Positions 9,631 through 19,739 are shown, counted from the first letter of the stretch. The stretch is 64,000 bases of DNA from Phenylobacterium sp. (GCF_030646615.1 NZ_JAUSLG010000058.1:1-64000), one strand, 5' to 3'. The notes: a model not told the origin generated them from the sequence alone. Translations and numbers: made by a program.

Positions 9631-10505
9631 GGGGCGGTCTCCTGGGACGCGGCGGGCGTCCCCTGCTGGATCATCAGGGCGGGCAGGCCGGGCGCGCCTG
9701 AGCGTACGGTGAAGACCTGGGTGCCGGGCTTGCGGCCCTGGCGCAGGTCCGAGACATCCCAGCCCCCGGCGGCCAGGCGGGCGTGGACGGCGGCGGGGTC
9801 ATCGACCCGCCAGGCCAGGCCGCCGCTGGAATCCGGCGCGTCCGAGACCGGCGTCTTCAGGCTGGCCCCGAACTCCACCACGGCTGAGCCGCAGCGGAAG
9901 AAGAGCTGGCGGGCGCCCCAGTCGGGATTGGAGCGATCCAGCCGCAGGTCGAGGCCGAGCTTGGCGCCGTAGATCGCCAAGGCCCGCTCCGGGTTGGGGG
10001 TGCGGACCACCACATGGTCGAGCGCGGTGACCGCCGCGGCCTCGCCCGCGGCGGGTGGCGACATGGGCCAGGGCTGGCCGTCCCGGGGCGGGGCGGTGAG
10101 CAGGATGTTCATGCCGCCGGTGGCGGCCGCGTCCAGGGTCGAGGTGGTCCAGTAGCGCTTGCGCCCATCCGCGTGGGTCGAGCGGACGGGGCCAGGATCG
10201 GCGGCGCCGATCCCCCGCCGGCGCAGCAGGGCGACGGCGGCTTCAATGTCCGGCGTCGTAAAGGCCAGGGCCCAGACGCCCTCCCCATGGGCGTCGAGAT
10301 GGGCGCGGATGACGTCGCCAAACGCGCCTTCGCCAGACCGCGCGATCACGTCCAGGGCCATGTTGGGCAGCTGGAACCAGGCGTGCCGCGCCCCGCCGTC
10401 GCCGCCCACCCAGTTGGGGGCGCGGCCCAGCAGGCGGGCATAGGCGTCCTGCGCCTGATCCAGGTCGCGCACGGCCAGCGCGACATGATCCAGGCCGCTG
10501 ATCAT
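9627..10505 (-). CDS. VOC-family (glyoxalase-fold) protein inside the leu operon
   Basis: 292 residues starting at ATG 10505, which overlaps the leuC stop (TGATG). The N-terminal half begins [19 protein letters not shown], a classic VOC metal-binding half with His at residue 7, and reads like the longer glyoxalase-like domain; a second VOC unit starts near [22 protein letters not shown] (about residue 155). The two-module layout fits metal-dependent dioxygenases, lyases or isomerases, but no substrate can be read. It lies exactly between leuC and leuD with overlaps on both sides, so it is expressed with them. A longer frame running back into leuC is not used. Confidence 0.8.
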   Translation of the reverse strand: MISGLDHVALAVRDLDQAQDAYARLLGRAPNWVGGDGGARHAWFQLPNMALDVIARSGEGAFGDVIRAHLDAHGEGVWALAFTTPDIEAAVALLRRRGIGAADPGPVRSTHADGRKRYWTTSTLDAAATGGMNILLTAPPRDGQPWPMSPPAAGEAAAVTALDHVVVRTPNPERALAIYGAKLGLDLRLDRSNPDWGARQLFFRCGSAVVEFGASLKTPVSDAPDSSGGLAWRVDDPAAVHARLAAGGWDVSDLRQGRKPGTQVFTVRSGAPGLPALMIQQGTPAASQETAP

Positions 10506-11929
10506 CAGATGAAGTCGCGCACGTCGGCCAGGTGGCCGGCGATGGCGGCGGCCGCCGCCATGACGGGGCTGAGCAGGTGGGTGCGTCCGCCGCGGCCCTG
10601 CCGGCCCTCGAAGTTGCGGTTCGAGGTGGAGGCGCAGCGTTCCCCCGGCGCCAGGCGATCGGGGTTCATGCCCAGGCACATGGAGCAGCCCGGCTCGCGC
10701 CAGTCGAAGCCCGCGGCCTTGAAAATGGCGTCCAGCCCCTCATCCTCGGCCTGAGCCTTCACCAGGCCTGAGCCCGGCACCACCATGGCCCGCACATGCG
10801 GCGCCACCAGCCGGCCCTCCAGGAAGGCCTTCTGCACCACGGCGGCGGCGGCGCGCAGGTCCTCGATCCGGCTGTTGGTGCATGAGCCGATGAACACCCG
10901 GTCCACCTTGGCCTCGCTGATCGGCTGGCCGGCGACCAGGCCCATATAGTCCAGGGCCCGGGCGACCGAGGCGCGCTTGTCCGGCGTCGCGAAGCTGGCC
11001 GGATCGGGCACCAGGCCGGTGATCGGCATGACGTCTTCCGGCGAGGTGCCCCAGGTGACCAGGGGGGCGATGGCGGCGGCATCCAGCACGATCTCGCTGT
11101 CGAACACCGCGCCCTCGTCGGTGAAGAAGCTCTTCCAGTGGGCCACGGCCATGTCCCAGGCCGCGCCCTTGGGGGCGGCGGGCCGGCCGCGCATATAGTC
11201 GAAGGTGGTCTCGTCCGGCGCCACCAGGCCGGCCCGGGCGCCGGCCTCGATGGTCAGGTTGCAGAGCGTCATCCGCCCTTCCATCGACAGGGCGCGAATG
11301 GCCTCGCCGGCATATTCGATCACATGACCGGTGCCGCCGGCCGTGCCGATGGCGCCGATGACGGCCAGCGCGAAGTCCTTGGCGCCGACGCCGGGGGCCG
11401 GCGTCCCATCGATGGTGACGCGCATGTTCTTGGACTTGGCCTGGCGCAGGGTCTGGGTGGCCAGCACGTGTTCGACCTCGGAGGTGCCGATGCCCTGGGC
11501 CAGGGCCCCGAAGGCGCCGTGGGTCGAGGTGTGGCTGTCGCCACAGACGATGGTCATGCCCGGCTGGGTGCGGCCCTGTTCAGGCCCCACCACATGGACG
11601 ATGCCGTTCCGCAGGTCGCCCATGGGGAAATATTCGATGCCGTTGTCGGCGACATTGCGCTCCAGGGTCAGGAGCTGCAGGCGCGCCTCCTCATCGGCCA
11701 CCGCGCCTGCGCCCAGGGCCTGGCCCTCGGTCGGCACATTGTGGTCGGCCACCGCCAGGGTGCGGTCGGGGCGGCGCACGGGGCGGCCATTGGCCCGGAG
11801 GCCGGCGAAGGCCTGGGGCGTCGTCACCTCATGGATGAGGTGCAGGTCGATATAGATGATCGTCTCGCCATCCTGTTCGGCGACGAGGTGAGCATCCCAG
11901 ATTTTGTCGTAGAGCGTCTTGGCGGCCAT
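10505..11929 (-). CDS. leuC: 3-isopropylmalate dehydratase, large subunit
   Basis: 474 residues from ATG 11929 ([16 protein letters not shown]), the family's usual start; an in-frame extension to 12025 lacks homology-like sequence. The 4Fe-4S cysteines are visible in [13 protein letters not shown] (about residue 355) and the C-x-x-C of GCSMCLGMN (about 415). It works with LeuD in leucine synthesis. It is the first gene of the operon; the 116 bases to the divergent MFS gene must hold its promoter, where I see no obvious attenuator or leader peptide. Confidence 0.95.
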   Translation of the reverse strand: MAAKTLYDKIWDAHLVAEQDGETIIYIDLHLIHEVTTPQAFAGLRANGRPVRRPDRTLAVADHNVPTEGQALGAGAVADEEARLQLLTLERNVADNGIEYFPMGDLRNGIVHVVGPEQGRTQPGMTIVCGDSHTSTHGAFGALAQGIGTSEVEHVLATQTLRQAKSKNMRVTIDGTPAPGVGAKDFALAVIGAIGTAGGTGHVIEYAGEAIRALSMEGRMTLCNLTIEAGARAGLVAPDETTFDYMRGRPAAPKGAAWDMAVAHWKSFFTDEGAVFDSEIVLDAAAIAPLVTWGTSPEDVMPITGLVPDPASFATPDKRASVARALDYMGLVAGQPISEAKVDRVFIGSCTNSRIEDLRAAAAVVQKAFLEGRLVAPHVRAMVVPGSGLVKAQAEDEGLDAIFKAAGFDWREPGCSMCLGMNPDRLAPGERCASTSNRNFEGRQGRGGRTHLLSPVMAAAAAIAGHLADVRDFI

Positions 11930-12045
11930 GGCGCGGTATGTAGGAGGCCTGGGGCCATTCCGTAAAGGTCGCAGGCGCGTCCGGACGCCGAGTTTGACCC
12001 GCCGCAGGTTTCGGCGCGCCCCCAAACCGTCTAGGACAGGACCCC

Positions 12046-13575
12046 ATGAGCCTTGAGACGGACCCTCAGGACGAGCGCGACCTCGACCGGGCGACCGCCT
12101 TGATGATGGTGGACTCCGCCGCCGCCACGGCGGTCACGGCGGTGACCTCCGGCATCGTCCTGGCCGCCTTCGCCCTGCATCTGGGCGCCTCCAACGCGGT
12201 CATCGGCCTGCTGGCCGCCCTGCCCTTCCTGACCCAGCTGATCCAGGCGCCGGCCGTGCCCCTGGTGGAGAAGCTGCGCCGCCGCCGGCTTATCGCCTCG
12301 ACGGCGGCCTTCTGCGCCCGGCTCACCCTGCCGATCATGGCCGCCATCGCGCTCCTGCCGCACAACGCCTGGAGCCTGACGGCCCTGGTGGCCACCCAGG
12401 TGGTGATCGGCTCCCTCGGCGCGGTGACCAGCTGCGCCTGGAATTCCTGGGTGCGGGACCTGATCCCGGAGGAACGGCTGGGGTCGTTCACCGCCCGACG
12501 CACGGTGATCGCCACCGGCGTGACCCTGAGCGTGACCATCCTGTCGGGGGTGGCCCTCGACCAGGCCGCCGCCCAGGACCGGGGCATGGTCTTCGCCGCC
12601 TTCTTCGGCGTCGCCTTCGTCCTCGGCATGATCAGCGTCGCGGCGCTGGCCCGTACGCCGGAACCGCCCATGCCGCCGCCGGCCGCGGGCGTGAACCTCT
12701 ATCGCCTGCTGCGGGCGCCCCTGCGGGATGAGAATTTCCGCCGCCTGATCCTCTTCCTGTCGAGCTGGCAGTTCGCCGTGAATCTGGCGAGCCCGTTCTT
12801 CACCGTCTATTTCGTCACCCAGCTCAACTATCCGCTGACCTTCGTCATGATGCTCAGCGTGGTCAGCCAGATCGCCAATATCGGGGTGCTGCGGTTCTGG
12901 GGGCAGCTCAGCGACCGCTTCTCCAACAAGTCGGTGCTGGCGGTGACGGCGCCGGCCTACATCCTCTGCATCGCCGCCACGGCGCTCACCTCGCAGATCG
13001 ACGACCGCCAGCTGGCCGGCGCCTATCTGGTGGGCCTGCATGTGGTGCTGGGCGGGGCCGCCGCCGGCGTCGGCCTGGCCACCGTCAACATCGCCCTGAA
13101 GCTCGCCCCGCGGGGCGGCGCCACGGCCTATATCGCCGCCAACACCCTGATCACGTCGATGGCGGCGGCGGCGGCCCCGATCCTGGGCGGCCTGTTCGCC
13201 GACTTCTTCGCCGCCCGCCAGCTGGAGGTCCTGGTGCGGTGGTCCAGGCCCGGGGAGGATGTCGACGTGCTGCACCTGGCCTTCAACAACTGGGACTTCT
13301 ACTTCCTGATGTCGGCCCTGCTCGGCCTCTACGCCCTGCACCGCCTGACCCTGGTGCGCGAGGAGGGCGAGATCGAGCACAAGGAGATGGTGCAGCAGAT
13401 GATGACAGAGGCCCGGCGCGTGGTGGCCAACCTCTCGCCCGTCGCCGGCCTGAAGATGATGCACGCCTTCCCCGCCGGCCGGCTGATGGAGCGCCGCCGC
13501 CGCCGCCGCCCCGAGCGCGAGGCCGAGCAGCAGGCCCTGGCCGAGGCGCTGGAAGAGGCCGAGGCGGTCAGCTGA
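12046..13575 (+). CDS. MFS transporter
   Basis: 509 residues with about 12 hydrophobic segments between residues 25 and 440, in two blocks separated by the loop around [19 protein letters not shown] (about residue 205-225). The cytoplasmic loop [12 protein letters not shown] after helix 2 and the [14 protein letters not shown] motif in the second half are MFS motif A-like. A charged 60-residue C-terminal tail rich in Arg, Glu and Ala ([14 protein letters not shown]) is cytoplasmic. The cargo is unknown. It is divergent from leuC and followed by a LysR gene 59 bases on. Confidence 0.8.
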   Translation: MSLETDPQDERDLDRATALMMVDSAAATAVTAVTSGIVLAAFALHLGASNAVIGLLAALPFLTQLIQAPAVPLVEKLRRRRLIASTAAFCARLTLPIMAAIALLPHNAWSLTALVATQVVIGSLGAVTSCAWNSWVRDLIPEERLGSFTARRTVIATGVTLSVTILSGVALDQAAAQDRGMVFAAFFGVAFVLGMISVAALARTPEPPMPPPAAGVNLYRLLRAPLRDENFRRLILFLSSWQFAVNLASPFFTVYFVTQLNYPLTFVMMLSVVSQIANIGVLRFWGQLSDRFSNKSVLAVTAPAYILCIAATALTSQIDDRQLAGAYLVGLHVVLGGAAAGVGLATVNIALKLAPRGGATAYIAANTLITSMAAAAAPILGGLFADFFAARQLEVLVRWSRPGEDVDVLHLAFNNWDFYFLMSALLGLYALHRLTLVREEGEIEHKEMVQQMMTEARRVVANLSPVAGLKMMHAFPAGRLMERRRRRRPEREAEQQALAEALEEAEAVS

Positions 13576-13634
13576 GGGCCGAACTCCGCTCGGCGAACAT
13601 TGTACGGCGCCGCTGTCGTCCCCATCATCTAGCC

Positions 13635-14540
13635 ATGCCGTCGATCACCGCCACCGACTGGGATCTCTTCCAGAGCCTGCATGCGGTCCTGGAGGCCGGA
13701 AGCCTTTCCGCCGCCGCCCGGGCCCGCGGCGTCACCCAGCCGACCATCGGCCGGCATATCGAGGCGCTGGAACATCGCCTGGGCGCGCCGCTCTTCCTGC
13801 GCTCGCCGCGGGGTTTCACCCCCACCGACCTCGCCCTGGCGCTCCGCCCCAAGCTGGAGGACATGGCCGCCGCCGCCGGCGCAGCCCTGCGGGAGGTGGC
13901 CGGCGCAGCCGATCAGGCCGGCGGCGCGGTGCGGATCACCGCCAGCGAGCTGGTCGGCTGCGAGGTGCTGCCGCCCATACTGGCCGCCTTCCACGCCGCC
14001 CATCCGGCCATCGAGGTCGAGCTGACCGTCTCCAATCACCAGGCCAACCTGTCGCGCCGCGACGCCGACATCGCCGTGCGGATGGCCAGGCCGACGCAAA
14101 ACACCCTGGTGGGCCGGCGGATCGGGACCTTGGATATCGGGCTCTATGCCGCGCCGGCCTATGTCGCGCGTCACGGGACGCCTGGCGATTTCGACGAGCT
14201 GGACGACCACCCGACCATCGGCTTCGACGGGGTCGCGCCCAAGTTCGACGGGCAGATCGACATCGGCCGCCCGATCACCCGCGACGTGTTCAGCTTTCGC
14301 AGCGACAGCGATGTGGCCCAGCTGGCGGCGCTGCGCGCGGGCCTGGGGATCGGCGGCTGCCAGGCCCTGATCGCCCGGCGCTATGGCCTGGTCCCGATCC
14401 TGGCTGACCGGTTTCGGATCGAGATGGAGATGTGGGTCTGCATGCCCGAAGGCCTGCGCACCACGCCGCGCATGCGCCTGATGTTCGACCACCTGGTGTC
14501 GGCCCTGTCAGACGAACTGGGCGCCGTCGCCGCAGCCTGA
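13635..14540 (+). CDS. LysR-family transcriptional regulator
   Basis: 301 residues from ATG 13635. The N-terminal winged HTH shows WDLFQSLHAVLEAGSLSAAA and GVTQPTIGRHIEALEHRLGA (about residues 7-55), and residues 90-290 form the periplasmic-binding-like effector domain. The N-terminal style (TDWDLFQSLHAV) is that of AmpR/GcvA-like or quorum-independent LysR members that act as activators or repressors of a neighbouring gene; the MFS transporter upstream is the likely partner. A terminator follows. Confidence 0.85.
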   Translation: MPSITATDWDLFQSLHAVLEAGSLSAAARARGVTQPTIGRHIEALEHRLGAPLFLRSPRGFTPTDLALALRPKLEDMAAAAGAALREVAGAADQAGGAVRITASELVGCEVLPPILAAFHAAHPAIEVELTVSNHQANLSRRDADIAVRMARPTQNTLVGRRIGTLDIGLYAAPAYVARHGTPGDFDELDDHPTIGFDGVAPKFDGQIDIGRPITRDVFSFRSDSDVAQLAALRAGLGIGGCQALIARRYGLVPILADRFRIEMEMWVCMPEGLRTTPRMRLMFDHLVSALSDELGAVAAA

Positions 14541-14556
14541 AGGGCGGCGCGGATAC

Positions 14557-14594
14557 AAAAAAAGGGCGGCTACAGATCCTGCAGCCGCCCTTTT
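14557..14594 (-). terminator. Rho-independent terminator of rplS
   Basis: A 12-bp perfect stem (AAAAGGGCGGCT at 14560-14571 with AGCCGCCCTTTT at 14583-14594). Read on the minus strand it is followed by seven T, so it ends the trmD-rplS transcript; read on the plus strand it has a shorter T run and may also stop the LysR transcript. Confidence 0.85.
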
Positions 14595-14617
14595 GATCGT
14601 TATGCGCTGAAGGCGAT

Positions 14618-15073
14618 CTAGCCTTCGGCGTCCTTCTTCTTGGGGGCGTGGGCTGCGGCCGAGGCCTCGGCGCGGGCGTTGCGTTCAGCCTTGTCGGCCT
14701 CGCGCTCGGCCGGGGTCATCTGGCGTTCGGCGATCCGCGCCGACTTGCCGCGACGATCACGCAGATAATAGAGCTTGGCCCGACGCACGACGCCGCGGCG
14801 CTTGACCTCGACGGACTCGATCATCGGCGACAGCAGCGGGAAGACCCGCTCCACACCCTCGCCGAAGGAAATCTTGCGGACGGTGAAATTCTCGTCGACG
14901 CCCTCGCCCGACCGGGCGATGCAGACGCCTTCATAGGCCTGAACGCGTTCGCGCTCGCCTTCCTTGATCTTCACATTGACGCGGACGGTGTCGCCCGGAC
15001 GGAAGTCGGGCATGTTGCGGGCGGACTTGAGGCGGTCGGCCTCTTCCTGGCGCAGTTGCTGGATCACGTTCAT
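14618..15073 (-). CDS. rplS: 50S ribosomal protein L19
   Basis: 151 residues from ATG 15073 ([18 protein letters not shown]). The core [19 protein letters not shown] ... [19 protein letters not shown] ... [16 protein letters not shown] is classic L19. L19 lies at the 30S-50S interface. The protein is about 35 residues longer than E. coli L19, with an Ala/Glu/Lys-rich C-terminal tail ([13 protein letters not shown]) that is common in alphaproteobacteria. It follows trmD by 26 bases on the same strand, and the stem-loop at 14557 ends the unit. Confidence 0.95.
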   Translation of the reverse strand: MNVIQQLRQEEADRLKSARNMPDFRPGDTVRVNVKIKEGERERVQAYEGVCIARSGEGVDENFTVRKISFGEGVERVFPLLSPMIESVEVKRRGVVRRAKLYYLRDRRGKSARIAERQMTPAEREADKAERNARAEASAAAHAPKKKDAEG

Positions 15074-15099
15074 CGGTTCAATTCCTTTGTCACTGGGCT

Positions 15100-15810
15100 T
15101 TACGCGCCCTTTGCCTGTTGATTGGCGAGATGCTGCGCCCACAAGTCCGGCCGCCGCTCCCGCGTCGTCTCTTCCCGCTGCTGCGCCCGCCATTTGGCGA
15201 CCTCGGCATGGTGCCCCGAAAGCAGCACCGGCGGAATTTCGCGCCCTTCGAACTCCCGCGGCCTGGTGTACTGCGGATGTTCCAGGAGCCCGTCTTCGAA
15301 GCTCTCTTCACTCAAACTCAGCGCCTGGCCCAACACGCCGGGCACAAGACGCACGCACGCCTCGATGGTCAGCATGGCCGCCACCTCGCCACCGGCGAGG
15401 ACGACGTCGCCCACGGCGACCTCCTCGAACCCCCGGGCGTCGAGCACCCGCTGGTCCACCCCCTCGAACCGGCCGGCCAGGACGATGACGCCCGGACCTG
15501 CAGCCCATGCCTTCGCCCGCGCCTGGGTCAGGGGCCGACCCCGGGCGCTCATGTACAAAAGCGGCCGCCCTCGCCGCTCCACGCTGTCCAGCGCAGAAGC
15601 GATGACGTCCGCCCGCATCACCTGTCCCGGGCCGCCACCCGCAGGGGTGTCGTCCAGGAAGCCGCGCTTATCCTTGGAAAAGGCGCGAATGTCCACTGTT
15701 TCCAACGTCCAGAGCCCCTGTTCGCGCCAGGCGGTTCCGATCAGGGACACCCCGAGCGGGCCGGGAAAGGCCTCGGGAAACATGGTCAGGACAGTGGCGT
15801 CGAAGGACAT
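15100..15810 (-). CDS. trmD: tRNA (guanine37-N1)-methyltransferase
   Basis: 236 residues, the usual length. The N-terminus [23 protein letters not shown], the trefoil-knot SAM site around [14 protein letters not shown] and [24 protein letters not shown], and [20 protein letters not shown] are all TrmD signatures. It methylates G37 of tRNAs that read CNN codons and prevents +1 frameshifting. In many bacteria trmD follows rimM directly; here a thioesterase gene on the other strand separates them. Confidence 0.95.
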   Translation of the reverse strand: MSFDATVLTMFPEAFPGPLGVSLIGTAWREQGLWTLETVDIRAFSKDKRGFLDDTPAGGGPGQVMRADVIASALDSVERRGRPLLYMSARGRPLTQARAKAWAAGPGVIVLAGRFEGVDQRVLDARGFEEVAVGDVVLAGGEVAAMLTIEACVRLVPGVLGQALSLSEESFEDGLLEHPQYTRPREFEGREIPPVLLSGHHAEVAKWRAQQREETTRERRPDLWAQHLANQQAKGA

Positions 15811-15927
15811 GGGCCCATCTGCACCAGCCGACGGTCAAAAGCCAAGGCCGGGCTTCGCCTTGCCGCGAAGAGCCGCAGGGGTTAAGCCCTGGCGCTTTCG
15901 CACCTGCAACATACGATAAGTCATTTC

Positions 15928-16803
15928 ATGGACAGTCCCGAGATCACGCCCGAGATCCTGCCCGACACCCTGGCGCTGGAACGCATCGAACAGAACCTGT
16001 TCCGCGGCGTAAGCCCGCAGGGCGGGCCGCCCCGCATCTTCGGCGGCCAGGTGATCGCCCAGTCGCTGCTGGCGGCCTATGAGACCGTCGAAGAGCGCAT
16101 GTGCCATTCGCTGCACTGCTACTTCATCCGCCCGGGCGACCCGCGCATCCCGATCCTGTTCGAGGTCGACCGCTCCCGCGACGGCGGCACCTTCACCACC
16201 CGCCGGGTGGTGGCCATCCAGAACGGCAAGCAGATCTTCAACCTCGCCGCCTCCTTCCAGGTGGTGGAAGACGGATTCGACCACCAGGCGCCCATGCCCA
16301 AGGTTCCGGGTCCCGACGACCTGCCCACCGAGGCGGAGTCCATGAAGAAGGCGGCCGACAAGATGCCGCCGGAGATGCGCAAGATGATGTCGCGCCCGCG
16401 GCCCATCGAGATGCGCGGCCGCGACGCCTTCGGCTTCGGCGGGAACACCAAGCCCACCGAGGGCAAGTCCGACGTCTGGATCCGCGCCACCGGCGCCATC
16501 GGCGAGGACCCGCGGATGCACCAGGTGATCCTGGCCTACGCCTCGGACATGAACCTGTTGTCCACCGCCATGCGCCCGCACGGGGTGGCCTGGCAGACGC
16601 CGGGACTGCAGTCGGCCAGCCTCGACCACGCCATGTGGTTCCACAAGCCGTCCAACTTCAACGACTGGCACCTCTATACCCAGGACAGCCCCTCGGCGTC
16701 CGGCGGCCGCGGCTTCGTCCGCGGCGCCCTCTACGCCCAGGACGGGACCCTGGTGGCCTCGGTCGCCCAGGAAGGCCTGATGCGGATGCGCAAGGAAGGC
16801 TGA
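15928..16803 (+). CDS. tesB: acyl-CoA thioesterase II
   Basis: 291 residues, standard TesB length, with two hotdog domains. Recognised by LFRGVSPQGGPPRIFGGQVIAQSL (about residues 29-52), HSLHCYFIRPGDPRIPILFEVDRSRDGGTFTTRRV, and the C-terminal domain with LDHAMWFHKPSNFNDWHLY; the catalytic Asp of LDHAMW (about residue 232) is present. It hydrolyses medium and long chain acyl-CoA in the cytoplasm. It is on the plus strand between trmD and rimM, interrupting the usual ribosomal/tRNA-modification operon. Confidence 0.92.
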   Translation: MDSPEITPEILPDTLALERIEQNLFRGVSPQGGPPRIFGGQVIAQSLLAAYETVEERMCHSLHCYFIRPGDPRIPILFEVDRSRDGGTFTTRRVVAIQNGKQIFNLAASFQVVEDGFDHQAPMPKVPGPDDLPTEAESMKKAADKMPPEMRKMMSRPRPIEMRGRDAFGFGGNTKPTEGKSDVWIRATGAIGEDPRMHQVILAYASDMNLLSTAMRPHGVAWQTPGLQSASLDHAMWFHKPSNFNDWHLYTQDSPSASGGRGFVRGALYAQDGTLVASVAQEGLMRMRKEG

Positions 16804-16815
16804 GGGCCTCCATCC

Positions 16816-16938
16816 AGCGCCGCAGGCGCCGTCAAGGCGGGACACGAAGGGCACGAAGGGGCGGGAAGGACACCAGAGGCCAAGCCGCCCACTCCTTCGT
16901 GTCCTTGGCTATCTTCGTGTCCTTTGTGACCTTGTCCT
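16816..16938. repeat. dispersed intergenic palindromic repeat, family A copy 1
   Basis: A non-coding element between tesB and rimM. It opens with GCGCCGCAGGCGCC, then repeated GACACGAAGG units, a middle GC hairpin, and the complementary CCTTCGTGTCC units repeated to the end. A second, clearly related copy lies at 47212-47320 with the same order of parts. The inverted layout could fold into a long cruciform or RNA hairpin and may work as a terminator for the converging tesB and rimM transcripts. Confidence 0.7.
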
Positions 16939-16963
16939 GTTTGGCCTCCGGCCAGGTCCCTAC

Positions 16964-17467
16964 CTACTCCGTCTCTTCCGGCGGAATGGCGATCAGCCGG
17001 CCCTCGGCCAGCTTCACCTCGGGCACGTTGTCGCGGGTGAAGGGCAGCCACCAGGAGGGGCCGCTGGCCGGCTGGACCTCGAGCAGGTCGCCGGCGCCGA
17101 AGTCCTGCACCGACTTCACCTCGCCAAGCCGCTCGCCCTGCGGCGTCTCCACCACGGCGCCGATCAGGTCGGTCAGATAGAATTCGTCCTCCTCGGGCGC
17201 CGGCAGGACGTCCCGGGGGATGAAGAGGGCGAGGCCGCGGGCGGCCTCAGCCTGCTCGCGGGTTTCGATCTCCTTGGCGCGGGCCACCACACCGCCCTTG
17301 ACGGGCCGCGCGCTGGTGAGCGTCAGGGCCGGAGACCCGTCCTGCCGCAGCAGCGCCTTGAAGGCGGCCAGCGACATGGGGTCTTCGGTGAAGGTCGTGA
17401 TGCGGAGTTCGCCGCGGACGCCGAAGGCGCCGGCCACCCGGGCCACCTGGATCAGCTTATCGGCCAT
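16964..17467 (-). CDS. rimM: 16S rRNA processing protein RimM
   Basis: 167 residues. The N-terminus LIQVARVAGAFGVRGELRITTFTEDP is the RimM beta-barrel signature and the C-terminal half (DEFYLTDLIGAVVETPQGERLGEV) is the PRC-barrel domain. RimM helps mature the 30S head and binds S19. It is downstream of rpsP on the minus strand, separated by about 150 bases that hold a palindromic repeat rather than the usual tight spacing. Confidence 0.93.
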   Translation of the reverse strand: MADKLIQVARVAGAFGVRGELRITTFTEDPMSLAAFKALLRQDGSPALTLTSARPVKGGVVARAKEIETREQAEAARGLALFIPRDVLPAPEEDEFYLTDLIGAVVETPQGERLGEVKSVQDFGAGDLLEVQPASGPSWWLPFTRDNVPEVKLAEGRLIAIPPEETE

Positions 17468-17501
17468 GGCGCCTTCGCTTCAGAGAGGATCACCCCCACC
17501 C

Positions 17502-17602
17502 GTCACCTTCGGGCTTGTCCCGAAGGTCCATGAACACTGGCCCATCGAGAATGGGCGCCGTCCGTGCGCATGGATGGTCGGGCGGGGCCCGACCATGACG
17601 GA
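17502..17602. repeat. palindromic intergenic element between rimM and rpsP
   Basis: Two strong inverted repeats about 60 bases apart: CCTTCGGG-CTTGT-CCCGAAGG (17506-17526) and a GC-rich one, ATGGTCGGGC facing GGCCCGACCAT-like arms (17574-17596). The form, with GGGACAAGCCC at its core, resembles a dispersed repeat of Caulobacterales intergenic regions; I saw only this copy in the window. In RNA it would make two hairpins between rpsP and rimM and could lower rimM expression relative to rpsP. Confidence 0.5.
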
Positions 17603-17621
17603 GGAGATGCGAGGAGGGCCC

Positions 17622-18155
17622 TTAGCCTTCCTTGGCGGTCGCGTCGTCAGCGGCCTCGGCGGCCGGCTCGACGGCGGCTTCCTCAGCGGCGGCGGGCGCC
17701 TCTTCAGCAGCCGGGGCGTCTTCAGCGGCGGGGGCTTCAGCAGCCGGCTCTTCGGCGGCGGCTTCGGGCTCGGGCTCAGGCGCCGGCTGGGCGGCGGCCT
17801 CGGCGGCGGCGGCTTCGCGATCGGCCTCGCGCTGGGCGCGCTCTTCAGCCCGCTCCTTGGCCTTGCGGCCCGGCTCGGCCTTCTGCGGGTTGTTGCCGTG
17901 CTCCCACTTCACCAGGCCCTGCTGGGAGAGGAAACGGGCGACGCGGTCGGTGGGCTGGGCGCCCTTCTTGACCCACTCTTCGATGCGCTCGATCTTCAGG
18001 ACGACGCGGCTGGGGTCATCCTTCTTGAGCAGCGGGTTATAGGCGCCGACCTTCTCGATGAAGCGACCGTCGCGGGGCGCGCGGCTGTCGGCGACGACGA
18101 TGGAGTAATAGGGGCGCTTCTTGGCGCCGCCACGGGACAGACGAATCTTGAGCAT
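17622..18155 (-). CDS. rpsP: 30S ribosomal protein S16 with long acidic tail
   Basis: 177 residues. Residues 1-85 are S16 ([20 protein letters not shown], then [15 protein letters not shown]). The tail from about residue 105 is low-complexity Ala/Glu/Pro (repeated [12 protein letters not shown] units), doubling the protein compared with the E. coli form of about 82. Tails occur in other alphaproteobacteria but vary in length. S16 is a primary binding protein of the 30S body. The gene follows ffh by 18 bases and is presumably co-transcribed with it. Confidence 0.95.
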   Translation of the reverse strand: MLKIRLSRGGAKKRPYYSIVVADSRAPRDGRFIEKVGAYNPLLKKDDPSRVVLKIERIEEWVKKGAQPTDRVARFLSQQGLVKWEHGNNPQKAEPGRKAKERAEERAQREADREAAAAEAAAQPAPEPEPEAAAEEPAAEAPAAEDAPAAEEAPAAAEEAAVEPAAEAADDATAKEG

Positions 18156-18173
18156 GGATGTTCCTTGTGAGCT

Positions 18174-19739
18174 CTAGGATTTCTTGAAGGGATTCACGCC
18201 CGGGGGCAGACCGCCGCCCAGGCCGGGAAGTTTGGGGAGGCCGCCGCCCAGGCCGCCAAGACCGCCGCCGAGTCCGGGGCCGCCCAGACCAGGCCCACCC
18301 AGACCGGCGAGGCGCGCCTTGGCCTCCTCGATCTCCTGCGGGCTCGGGGCCTTGCCGCCGCCCATGGCCTTCATCCGGGCCATGTCGGCGCCGCCGCCGC
18401 CGGTGAGCATGCCCGCCATCTTGGCGAAGCCCTTGCCCCCATCGCGGCTCATCATCTTGAAGGCGTCGGCCATCTGGCGGTGCTGTTTCAGCAGCCGGTT
18501 GACCTCGGCCACCTCGACCCCGGCGCCCTTGGCGATGCGGCGCTTGCGCGAAGCCTGCAGGATGTCGGGCTTCTTGCGCTCGATCCTGGTCATGGACGAG
18601 ATGATCGCCGCCTGACGATCCAGGGTCTTGTCCGAAACATTGGCCTCGGCCATCTGCTTCTTCATCTTCTGGACCCCAGGCAGGAAGCCCATCAGCCCCT
18701 CCATGCCGCCCATCTTCTTCATCTGGGCGAACTGGTCGGCCATCCTGTCCCGGTCGAACTGGCCCTTGGCCAGCTTCTTGGCCATGACCTCGGCCTTGGC
18801 CTGGTCGAAGTCCTGGGCCGCCTTCTCCACCAGGGCGACCACGTCGCCCTGGCCGAGGATCCGGCCGGCCACCCGGCGGGCGTCGAACACGTCCAGGCCG
18901 TCGATCTTCTCCGAGACGCCCAGGAACTTGATGGGCAGGCCGGTGACCGCGCGCATGGACAGCGCCGCGCCCCCGCGGCCGTCGCCGTCGGAACGGGTCA
19001 GGACCAGGCCGGTCAGCGGCAGGCGCTCATGGAAGGCCGTGGCGGTGCGCACCGCGTCCTGGCCGGTGAGCGCATCGGCCACCAGCAGGGTCTCGGACGG
19101 GTTGGCGATCCTGGCGATCTCGGCCGCCTCGGCCATCATCGCCTCGTCCAGGGTCGTGCGGCCGGCGGTGTCGAGGATCAGGACGTCATAGCCCTGCAGC
19201 TTGGCGGCTGAAAGCGCCCGCCGCGCGATGTCGGGGGCCGACTGGCCGGCCACGATGGGCAGGCTGTCGACGCCGGCCTGGGTCGCCAGGGTGGCCAGCT
19301 GCTCCATGGCCGCAGGCCGGCGGGTGTCCAGCGAGGCCAGCAGGACCTTCTTGCGTTCGCGGGCCAGCCGCAGGGCCAGGCGGCCGGCGGTGGTGGTCTT
19401 ACCCGAACCCTGAAGGCCGGCCATCATCATGACGGTGGGGGGATTGAGGGAGAGGTTCAGTCCCTCGACCTCTTCGCCCCCCAGCATCTCCACTAGGCCG
19501 TCATAGGTGATCTTGATCACCTGGTCGGTGGGACGGACCGAGCGCAGCACCTCTTCGCCCGAGGCGCGCTCCTTGGCCTTGGCGATGAATTCGCGGACCA
19601 CCGGCAGGGCCACATCGGCCTCCAGCAGGGCGATGCGGACCTCGCGCAGGGCCTCGTCGATATGCTTTTCAGACAGCACCCCGTGGCCCGACAGACGGTC
19701 GAATACCCCGGAAAGCCGTTCAGAAAGTGCGTCGAACAT
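18174..19739 (-). CDS. ffh: signal recognition particle protein Ffh
   Basis: 521 residues, slightly longer than usual. NG domain: P-loop GLQGSGKTTTAGRLA (about 107-121), DTAGR near 190, and TRSDGDGRGGAALS near 250 in place of the TKxD G4 motif (a TR form). The M domain has the methionine-rich MADQFAQMKKMGGMEGLMGFLPG. The last 45 residues are an unusual Gly/Leu/Pro repeat (units like GGPGL and GGGLGG) ending NPFKKS. Ffh with 4.5S RNA targets nascent membrane proteins to FtsY. First gene of the ffh-rpsP unit. Confidence 0.95.
   Translation of the reverse strand: MFDALSERLSGVFDRLSGHGVLSEKHIDEALREVRIALLEADVALPVVREFIAKAKERASGEEVLRSVRPTDQVIKITYDGLVEMLGGEEVEGLNLSLNPPTVMMMAGLQGSGKTTTAGRLALRLARERKKVLLASLDTRRPAAMEQLATLATQAGVDSLPIVAGQSAPDIARRALSAAKLQGYDVLILDTAGRTTLDEAMMAEAAEIARIANPSETLLVADALTGQDAVRTATAFHERLPLTGLVLTRSDGDGRGGAALSMRAVTGLPIKFLGVSEKIDGLDVFDARRVAGRILGQGDVVALVEKAAQDFDQAKAEVMAKKLAKGQFDRDRMADQFAQMKKMGGMEGLMGFLPGVQKMKKQMAEANVSDKTLDRQAAIISSMTRIERKKPDILQASRKRRIAKGAGVEVAEVNRLLKQHRQMADAFKMMSRDGGKGFAKMAGMLTGGGGADMARMKAMGGGKAPSPQEIEEAKARLAGLGGPGLGGPGLGGGLGGLGGGLPKLPGLGGGLPPGVNPFKKS

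Noticed and set aside
10506..10679. Upstream extension of the VOC gene
   Set aside because: The extra 58 codons are antiphase to leuC and lack VOC-like sequence; the TGATG overlap marks the start at 10505.
12031..13464. A 477-residue open frame on the minus strand
   Set aside because: Antisense to the MFS transporter; composition is His/Gln/Gly rich and it has no membrane segments or motifs.
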